A stretch of DNA of 14,667 bases from a bacterium. Lineage in GTDB: Bacteria; Eremiobacterota; Eremiobacteria; Baltobacterales; Baltobacteraceae. The notes beneath the pieces are model-generated. The model worked only from the letters and a program-made list of their open reading frames with translations. It was not told the DNA's origin and did no database searches. The position numbers were made by a program, and so were the translations under genes. Position 1 is the stretch's first letter. The number at the start of each line of letters is the position of its first letter. This document shows, piece after piece, positions 6,030-11,635 of this stretch. The DNA is taken from NCBI GenBank assembly GCA_021784715.1, contig JAJYHP010000030.1, forward strand, positions 1-14,667, in the 5' to 3' direction.

Positions 6030-8077
6030 CGCCGGCATTCCTCGAGAAACTCCGGCGTATTGATGCCGCGGGTCGGCCTTCCCGAAGCGGTCAGAAGAAG
6101 AGACGCGCGCGCGCGCGAGCGGGCGAATGCAAAGAGGCGGCGCTCCTGTTCGATATGTCGCTCCCGCAATTTAAGACGGTAATTGACGTAAGCGTGTTTT
6201 ACGGCTCGGGTACTGCGGAGACCGCCGGCGTTCTCGCGAGCCGCAAGTCCGTAGGTCGGCGTAAACAAGAAGGCCGGCGGCACGTAGTAGGTCGGGAAGG
6301 CTCCCGCTTGCAACGATGGGATCGCAGCCGCTTCGAACGAGATGCCGAGCGTCGCATCGATCTCCGCGATCGTGACGAACCCCGCGCGCTGGCGGTATGG
6401 AATCTCGGTGCGCTCGCGCTCGGCGACCTTTCTGAGGTGCTCGCAGAGCGCGCGGAGAGCCGCGAGCCCATCGCCCGCCTCGCACGCATCGATACGCGCC
6501 GCCAACACCTCGAGTGCGAGCCCGCGAGAGCGCTCGCGAGCGTCGGATGGCTCGCCCCCCGTCGCGAGCCCATCCTCCCATATTTTCGCGATTGCATCGG
6601 TCAGCGGCGTCGTCGCGACGAGTCGTTGCGCTTCTCGGTGGAACCCTCGCAGCCACGCAACGCGCGCGCGCGCGAGCTCGCCGAGCAATGGATCGACCGC
6701 ACCGAAGAGGACGTTATCGCCGAGACGGAGCGCTTTCGGGCGGTCGTCGTCGGTCGCGCGTTCGCTTTCGCCGAAAAGCGAGTCTTGGCCGCTCGCGCCT
6801 TTCCCGCAGAGGATCGCGATCGTCGCGTCGGAGAGCGCCATGCGACGCCCCTCGAGAATGCGCAATAACGCATCGTGCGCGAACGGATCGGCGATCCAGG
6901 TGAGAAGCGCGAATGCGTCGAGGATCTCCCGGAGGCGGAAGAGATTGCATCGCCCCGCGCGCGCGGTTGCGATGCCGCGTTCGTGGAGCGCCTCTTCGAA
7001 GCGTCCCGCATCGTCGAGATCGCGCAAGAGTACGGCGCACGCTTCGGGAGCGATGCCCGCCTCGATGCGTTCGGCGATCCAGCTCGCCGCGCGTAGCGCT
7101 TCGCTCTCGCGGTTCGCACAGCGTTCGACGGTGGGACGTATCGCGGCGGGCGCGAGATCGGGAAGGCGTTCCTCGGCGGCATCGGCGAGACGTTCGACGC
7201 GCGCTCCTTGCAGCGGACGGTGGGCGCCATCTTCGTTACAGGCGAAGGTCGGCGGGCGCTTCGATCCTCGCGTCAGGGCGCTGAGAAAATCGTGCGCGCG
7301 TTCGTCGCAGTGTTCGGCATCGTCGACGAAGATCGCGTCGAAGGCGACCGCGGCGGGCCTTGCGGCGCCGGCGTTCTTGCGCAACCACGCCGTCGCGCGC
7401 GCGAGGACGGCGCACGCGTCGGCGAGACGCTCGCTTTCGATCGTCGCTTCGTAGCGCGCGTAGAGTTCGGCGAGGATTTTCGCGAGATCGATTTCGCGAT
7501 GATATTGCCGCAGCAGTTCCTCTGCGTCGGCGTCGAGCGAACCTCGCGCCGCATCGTTCAAATATGCGAGCAAGGCCGGAGAGCTGAGGTTGGGAGGGTG
7601 GGCGTAAAATGCGGTCGCTCCCCGCGCGGCGCGTTCGACGACCTCGCGCGGTGAAATTTCCGCGCGGCGGAGCCGTTGCACGAGGGACCACGCATGTTCG
7701 AGGAAGCGTTCGGGGGAGCGAAGCTCGGCGACCTCGGTGTAAATCGAGGCCTCCGGCGGAGGCCACGATCCGTCGAAGAGCGGAGCGGCGACGCGCTCGA
7801 AAATTCCATACGCCGAGGTCTCGTCGATGAAGCGGAGGCTCGGTTCGGCGATCGCCGCGATCTCGGCGGCGAGCTCGCCGATTTCGACGACGGGAATCTC
7901 GTTCGCGCCTTCGAGCAGCGTGCGCGTTCTCAGGGCCGCAGCGCTTCCGCTACCGATGCCGATGAGGAGAACTTTCTCGCTTCGCGAGGCTTCGATGGCG
8001 ATCCGAACGAGGCGCGTGGTTTTCCCGCCTCGAGCGCCGGCGCGAATGACGATCGGTTGGATCGCTGCGTCGTTCAT
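6026..8077 (-). CDS. UvrD/AddB-like superfamily 1 helicase, degenerate
   Basis: The protein has the outline of a UvrD/AddB helicase. It carries an N-terminal Walker A (AGARGGKT, residues 13-20, same form as the UvrD AGAGSGKT), motif II at 249-253 (IFVDD), a motif IV region (ANRESEALRAASWIAERI, from 321), ADPFAHDALLRIL (396-408) and motif VI (ERRLFAFARSRAR, 645-657) with its arginine kept. It departs from active UvrD in that motif II reads VDD instead of VDE, and the motif V region (about 568-584) lacks the His and Lys-Gly of HxxKGLEF. The following segment (PSLQAGAFP) resembles the AddB form (GLNEGxFP). At 683 aa it is about the size of the AddB helicase part without the nuclease. The start overlaps the nuclease stop by ATGA. 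It is probably a partner of the upstream nuclease in double-strand break processing, possibly ATP-binding but not translocating; that role is inferred. Confidence 0.8.
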   Translation of the reverse strand: MNDAAIQPIVIRAGARGGKTTRLVRIAIEASRSEKVLLIGIGSGSAAALRTRTLLEGANEIPVVEIGELAAEIAAIAEPSLRFIDETSAYGIFERVAAPLFDGSWPPPEASIYTEVAELRSPERFLEHAWSLVQRLRRAEISPREVVERAARGATAFYAHPPNLSSPALLAYLNDAARGSLDADAEELLRQYHREIDLAKILAELYARYEATIESERLADACAVLARATAWLRKNAGAARPAAVAFDAIFVDDAEHCDERAHDFLSALTRGSKRPPTFACNEDGAHRPLQGARVERLADAAEERLPDLAPAAIRPTVERCANRESEALRAASWIAERIEAGIAPEACAVLLRDLDDAGRFEEALHERGIATARAGRCNLFRLREILDAFALLTWIADPFAHDALLRILEGRRMALSDATIAILCGKGASGQDSLFGESERATDDDRPKALRLGDNVLFGAVDPLLGELARARVAWLRGFHREAQRLVATTPLTDAIAKIWEDGLATGGEPSDARERSRGLALEVLAARIDACEAGDGLAALRALCEHLRKVAERERTEIPYRQRAGFVTIAEIDATLGISFEAAAIPSLQAGAFPTYYVPPAFLFTPTYGLAARENAGGLRSTRAVKHAYVNYRLKLRERHIEQERRLFAFARSRARASLLLTASGRPTRGINTPEFLEECRR
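6039..6043 (-). promoter_or_regulatory. Ribosome binding site deciding the GNAT start
   Basis: GAGGA on the minus strand lies directly against the upstream ATG (6038) but nine bases from the ATG at 6029. The second spacing is functional, which selects the shorter protein and a 4-bp overlap with the preceding stop. Confidence 0.75.
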
Positions 8078-9336
8078 CGCGAAAATCGCTCGGGCTCGGC
8101 CTGCGGCCGGTCGGTGCAGGAGAGCGTATAAATGCAGTAGGCGCAGGACTCCGGATCCTCGCTAGCGGCGAAACGATCGATCCGTTCGCCGCGGATCTCG
8201 TCGCCGATCTCGACCATGCGGTCGCGCGCGCGCTCGAGATCGAGGATCGAAATCGTTCCGCGGGTTCCGTTATCGCGAGGCGTCGCGCCCGCGCCGACGA
8301 CCTCGAGTTCGATCGGCGCGATCGGTACGGTATGGTCCTTCAGCGGAAGTAACGCGAGGCGCGAGACGCGCTCGCCCGCGAGTTCTTGCGACCAATAATA
8401 AAACGGTAGTTGAAAATCTTCGAATCGACGTACGCGTTCGCGGTATTCTTTGGCGCTCTCGGCGATCGAACCGGTTTTGTAATCGACGACCGCAATGCTG
8501 CCGTCGAGGTCGAGACGATCGAGCCGATCGATGAAACCGACGAATTGATGCCCTCCGATCGTCGGCGCGACGCGCCGTTCGATGCCGACGACCTCGAAGG
8601 GCAGCTGACGCGCGCGCTCGCAGAGCCATTCGATATAACGAACGGCGGTTCTCCGGGCGCGTTCCTTCTGTAGCTCCACTTCGACGGCGGTGGCGAACGT
8701 CGAGCGAGCGCGGTCGAAGGCCGCAACGATCAGGGCGTCGAGACGCTGCGCCATCTCTGCGCGCAGCTCTTCGGTTGGGCGAGGAAATTCGGCGTGAAAA
8801 TTTTCGAGCGCGGCGTGAAACGCCGTTCCGTAGCTCGCCGCCGGCGAGTCGGTCTCTTCGACCGGATCGCAAACGTAGCGAAAAAACCAACGTCGTCGGC
8901 AATCGACGAACATGTTGAGCGCCGATGCGCTGAACGGTCGGTTCGGCGTCGCGACGGGACGCGCCGGTTCTGGGGGAAGCGCGCCGGAGGGCAGCTCGGC
9001 CGGAAGCGAGGCGAAGGAGCGTTCCGGGGCTGCGGGCTGCGGCGCTTCGAGCGCGATCAGGAGCGGCCCCGGGTCGCCCGTCGCTTGTGAGGCACGCGCC
9101 GCATCCCGCCATGCCGCAAACGCATCGCGTTCGCCGTCGACGAATGGAGGGGCGGCTTCCTCGAGCGCGGCGAGAGGGCATTCGTTCGCTCGAGCGAGGG
9201 CGATCGCGGCCGACGCGGAGATCGACGAGAGCGCCGTACACGCGAGGAGCAGACGTTCCAGTGCGGCGCGGTCGCCACGGTGCGACCACGCGATCGCGTC
9301 CTGCTCGATCGTGGGGCGGAGCATTGCAAACTTCAC
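8074..9336 (-). CDS. PD-(D/E)XK nuclease, AddB/RecB type with Fe-S staple
   Basis: Residues about 134-410 form a RecB/AddB-family nuclease domain: SASALNMFVDCRRRWFFRY, then GTAFH (170-174), FIDRLD with D270, VVDYKTG (D285, K287) and the QLPFYYW motif (Q309). Cysteines at 146, 398, 401 and 407 reproduce the AddB spacing C...C-x2-C-x5-C that holds a 4Fe-4S cluster around the nuclease. The N-terminal 130 residues are not recognised; they end in a Pro/Ala-rich linker. The start used is GTG at 9336; ATG at 9324 is a possible alternative, and an in-frame stop at 9406-9408 bars further extension. No clear Shine-Dalgarno is seen. At 420 aa it resembles the detached C-terminal part of an AddB protein. 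First gene of the operon, diverging from ubiX. Confidence 0.88.
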   Translation of the reverse strand: MKFAMLRPTIEQDAIAWSHRGDRAALERLLLACTALSSISASAAIALARANECPLAALEEAAPPFVDGERDAFAAWRDAARASQATGDPGPLLIALEAPQPAAPERSFASLPAELPSGALPPEPARPVATPNRPFSASALNMFVDCRRRWFFRYVCDPVEETDSPAASYGTAFHAALENFHAEFPRPTEELRAEMAQRLDALIVAAFDRARSTFATAVEVELQKERARRTAVRYIEWLCERARQLPFEVVGIERRVAPTIGGHQFVGFIDRLDRLDLDGSIAVVDYKTGSIAESAKEYRERVRRFEDFQLPFYYWSQELAGERVSRLALLPLKDHTVPIAPIELEVVGAGATPRDNGTRGTISILDLERARDRMVEIGDEIRGERIDRFAASEDPESCAYCIYTLSCTDRPQAEPERFSR

Positions 9337-9407
9337 GTCGCGCTTAGGTTTCAGGAAGAGGCTTCGTCCCCTCCCGCGAAGTGCACTGAAAAGCGAGGTC
9401 CTCTTTC

Positions 9408-9998
9408 ATGAAACGAATCATCGTCGGCATTAGCGGTGCGAGCGGAAGCGCATACGGCTATATGGCGCTTCAGGCTCTTCGCGCGATCGGCGGCGTCGAA
9501 ACGCACCTCGTGCTGAGTGCGGCGGCGCAGCGCACCATCTCGCTGGAGACCGATCTCACGGTCGAGGATTTTCACGCACTCGCCGACGTGGTCTATCGCG
9601 ACGACGATCTCGCTGCGGCGATCTCCAGCGGTTCGTTTTTAACCGACGGAATGATGGTGGTTCCCTGCTCGATGAAGAGCGCGAGCGCGATCGCGTATTC
9701 GCTCAACGATAATTTGCTCGCGCGCGCCGCCGACGTTTGCCTCAAGGAGCGCCGCCGCACCGTGCTCGTCGTGCGCGAAACGCCGCTACACCTGGGTCAC
9801 CTGCGCACGCTCGCGCAACTCGCCGAGATCGGCGCGACGATCCTTCCGCCCGTTCCGGCGCTCTACGCAAACCCGCGCAGCGTCGACGATATCGTGGCGC
9901 ACACCGTCGGGAAGGTGCTCGACCAATTCGGGATTCCCAACGAATTGTTCAGACGTTGGCGGACGCCAGAAGTCGTTCCGCCAGCGCAACGTCGCTAA
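9408..9998 (+). CDS. ubiX: Flavin prenyltransferase UbiX
   Basis: UbiX joins a dimethylallyl group to FMN to make prenylated FMN, the cofactor of UbiD-type decarboxylases. The FMN loop GISGASGS is at residues 7-14. GSFLTDGMMVVPCSMKSASA (75-94) is the phosphate/FMN-binding helix region, VRETPLHLGHL (122-132) carries the catalytic-site Arg-Glu, and PPVPALYANPRSVDDIV (147-163) is the family C-terminal signature. Length is 196 aa, standard. GAGG at 9395-9398 lies nine bases before the ATG, a good ribosome binding site. No ubiD lies in the window, so its user must be elsewhere. The gene stands alone on the plus strand, with 71 bp to the divergent nuclease and a 50-bp tail-to-tail overlap with the nucleotidyltransferase. 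Confidence 0.95.
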   Translation: MKRIIVGISGASGSAYGYMALQALRAIGGVETHLVLSAAAQRTISLETDLTVEDFHALADVVYRDDDLAAAISSGSFLTDGMMVVPCSMKSASAIAYSLNDNLLARAADVCLKERRRTVLVVRETPLHLGHLRTLAQLAEIGATILPPVPALYANPRSVDDIVAHTVGKVLDQFGIPNELFRRWRTPEVVPPAQRR

Positions 9999-10707
9999 CC
10001 CGATCGACGTTCACCGCAAACTCGGCGAACGGCGAAGGAATCGCGCGGACCGAGGCGCCGACGATCTCGCTCGCGCGCGCTTGCGCGCGTTCGATACTGA
10101 GCCGCCCGAGCGCGTAACGGAATAATAAACCCCATCCGAAAAGCCCCGCGAGCCGCAGCGGAGATTTGCGTGCGGCGCCGAGCCGCTCGATGAAGTCGTC
10201 GAGCCGTGGCAACGCGCGCGGCTTCAGCGCGATCGCGCCGCCGCCGCAGTACCGCCCATCGCTCATGCGCGCCCAGGTGTGCGGCACCTCGGGAAAGCGT
10301 CGCATGTGGGTGCCGTACTCGACGCATCCGTAGCCGATATCGGCGTCGGCAACGCGCGCTCGCTCGATAAAATCGTCGACCGCCGCTACCGAGAGCATCG
10401 GTAGGTCGCTCGTCCAGACCGCGACGATCTCGTCGGGGGGTAAGCCCTCGAGCCCCGAGCGTAGCGAGTCGCGAATTTTCGCGCCATCGGAGACGCACTC
10501 GTCGGCGAGCGCGAGCGCGGGGTGCCCGGCGGCGCTCGACGGGGCGACGACGCGTATGCCGCTCACCGCGCTCGATGCCTTGAGGGGAGCGAGCGTTCGC
10601 TCCAGCAGCGTGCGCCCCGCGATGAGCGCGAACGCCTTATTTGGGGCGCCGGGAGTTCCCGCGGCGATGGCATCGTGCGGTCCACCGGCGAGGACGACGC
10701 ACCTCAC
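9949..10707 (-). CDS. MobA-like NTP transferase (nucleotidyltransferase)
   Basis: This is a Rossmann-type nucleotidyltransferase of the NTP_transf_3/MobA group, which transfers a nucleotide from an NTP to a sugar phosphate, cofactor or alcohol. The glycine-rich loop begins CVVLAGG (residues 3-9) and is followed by NKAF (23-26) with the likely phosphate-binding Lys. SDLPM (100-104) holds the metal-binding Asp101, and NVDRVSD (233-239) the second metal Asp. The segment SDGRYCGGGAIALKP (149-163) is the substrate-side loop. The substrate is unknown. Start: GTG at 10707, overlapping the ispE stop as GTGA and preceded by AGGAG seven bases upstream. A longer open frame reaching 11112 is rejected because it runs through ispE. 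Coupling to ispE, and a fold shared with IspD, make a role near isoprenoid metabolism conceivable but unproven. Length is 252 aa. Confidence 0.87.
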   Translation of the reverse strand: MRCVVLAGGPHDAIAAGTPGAPNKAFALIAGRTLLERTLAPLKASSAVSGIRVVAPSSAAGHPALALADECVSDGAKIRDSLRSGLEGLPPDEIVAVWTSDLPMLSVAAVDDFIERARVADADIGYGCVEYGTHMRRFPEVPHTWARMSDGRYCGGGAIALKPRALPRLDDFIERLGAARKSPLRLAGLFGWGLLFRYALGRLSIERAQARASEIVGASVRAIPSPFAEFAVNVDRVSDVALAERLLASANV

Positions 10708-11579
10708 GCCGAGGCTCCTTTCCACGATGCGCCGGAACGAAATTCGGCGACGTAGCGTCGATACTCCGACGGCAACGCGAGCCGCTCGGCGCTCGCTTCC
10801 GCCTCGCCGCGCCGCTCGAAGAGCGCGAAGAGGCTCGATCCCGAGCCGGCGAGGAGCGCGCGCGCGGCGCCCGCCGCCTCGATCGCCGCCGCCGCGCGCG
10901 CGATCTCCGGATGTCGGGCGAGGGCATCGTCGTGAAAATCGTTCGCGAGCAGACGCTCGATCTCGGCGAAATCGCCGCGCTGGAGCGCCGCAACCGCTCG
11001 AACGCCGACGCTCTCGCTCCGCGGGCGCTGCGGCCGTTCGCGCTCGTCGAGGCGACGGTAGGCCTCGGCGGTGGAGATTGCGACCGGAGGCTTCACGACG
11101 AGCGCCGTCCACGATGGTATCGCGCCGACCGGCGTCACGCGTTCGCCGGTTCCTTCGACGAGCGCGCCCCCTTCGACGAGAAAGAACGGCACGTCGGAGC
11201 CGAGCGAGCGAGCGACGGAGAGCTCGTCGCGGCTCGGCAGCGCTCCAAACGCACCCGCGCGGGCCGCGAGCAGCACCGTCGCCGCATCGCTCGAACCGCC
11301 GCCGAGCCCGGCCTGCGTTGGAATCCGCTTGCGAAGTGCGATGCTGACGCCGCGCGCGCCGATCGCGCGTGCCGCGCGCGGGACGAGGTTCTCCTCACCG
11401 GCGAGCGCCGGATCGTCGCAAACGAACGCGAGATCCTCCGCGGGCTCGATCTCGATCTCGTCGCAGAGTTCGATCGGCACCACGAGCGAGCGCAGGGCGT
11501 GGTAGCCGTCGGGGCGCTTTCCCAGCACCTCGAGCGTCAGGTTGATTTTTGCCGGAGCCGTGAAAAGCGAGCGATTCAT
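10704..11579 (-). CDS. ispE: 4-diphosphocytidyl-2-C-methyl-D-erythritol kinase
   Basis: IspE is the ATP-dependent GHMP kinase of the MEP pathway; it phosphorylates the 2-hydroxyl of 4-diphosphocytidyl-methylerythritol on the way to isopentenyl diphosphate. PAKINLTLEVLGKRPDGYH (residues 9-27) is the diagnostic N-terminus with catalytic Lys11. PTQAGLGGGSSDAA (87-100) is the ATP-binding GHMP motif, GSDVPFF (127-133) contains the catalytic Asp129, and LAGSGSSLFALF (243-254) is motif 3. Length is 291 aa, typical. The start is ATG at 11579; no ribosome binding site is obvious. It is the first gene of a two-gene minus-strand operon and diverges from the glycosidase gene over a very short spacer. The remaining MEP genes are not in the window. 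Confidence 0.97.
   Translation of the reverse strand: MNRSLFTAPAKINLTLEVLGKRPDGYHALRSLVVPIELCDEIEIEPAEDLAFVCDDPALAGEENLVPRAARAIGARGVSIALRKRIPTQAGLGGGSSDAATVLLAARAGAFGALPSRDELSVARSLGSDVPFFLVEGGALVEGTGERVTPVGAIPSWTALVVKPPVAISTAEAYRRLDERERPQRPRSESVGVRAVAALQRGDFAEIERLLANDFHDDALARHPEIARAAAAIEAAGAARALLAGSGSSLFALFERRGEAEASAERLALPSEYRRYVAEFRSGASWKGASA
10715..10719 (-). promoter_or_regulatory. Ribosome binding site for the NTP transferase
   Basis: AGGAG on the minus strand lies seven bases before the GTG at 10707, inside the end of ispE. It supports that GTG over any upstream start and indicates independent ribosome loading in addition to coupling. Confidence 0.75.
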
Positions 11580-11635
11580 CGTCGGAGTTGACGATTGTCG
11601 AAAGAGCGCGGGCTTCCTGGGCGAATAGAGCCGCC
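11580..11635. promoter_or_regulatory. Short divergent intergenic spacer (ispE / glycosidase)
   Basis: These 56 bp separate two divergent starts and should carry or overlap promoters for both. A TTGACG at 11588-11593 resembles a plus-strand -35 box, but no convincing -10 lies at the right distance. The minus strand has no clear pair either. Promoters may overlap the coding regions. A TTG start at 11588 for the glycosidase would leave only 8 bp and is therefore disfavoured. Confidence 0.35.

Noticed and set aside
6342..7454. 370-codon plus-strand frame antisense to the helicase
   Set aside because: Ser/Arg/Ala-rich shadow of a well-supported minus-strand gene, with no recognisable motif.
9362..9381. 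CTTCG...CGAAG inverted repeat between the nuclease and ubiX genes as an operator
   Set aside because: The 5-bp arms with a 10-bp spacer are expected often by chance, and no promoter elements could be placed around them.
10708..11112. N-terminal extension of the NTP transferase (open frame to 11112)
   Set aside because: The extra 135 residues are Arg/Gly/Ala-rich, lie wholly in another frame of ispE, and the family's VVLAGG loop should be at the N-terminus. GTG at 10707 has a good AGGAG.
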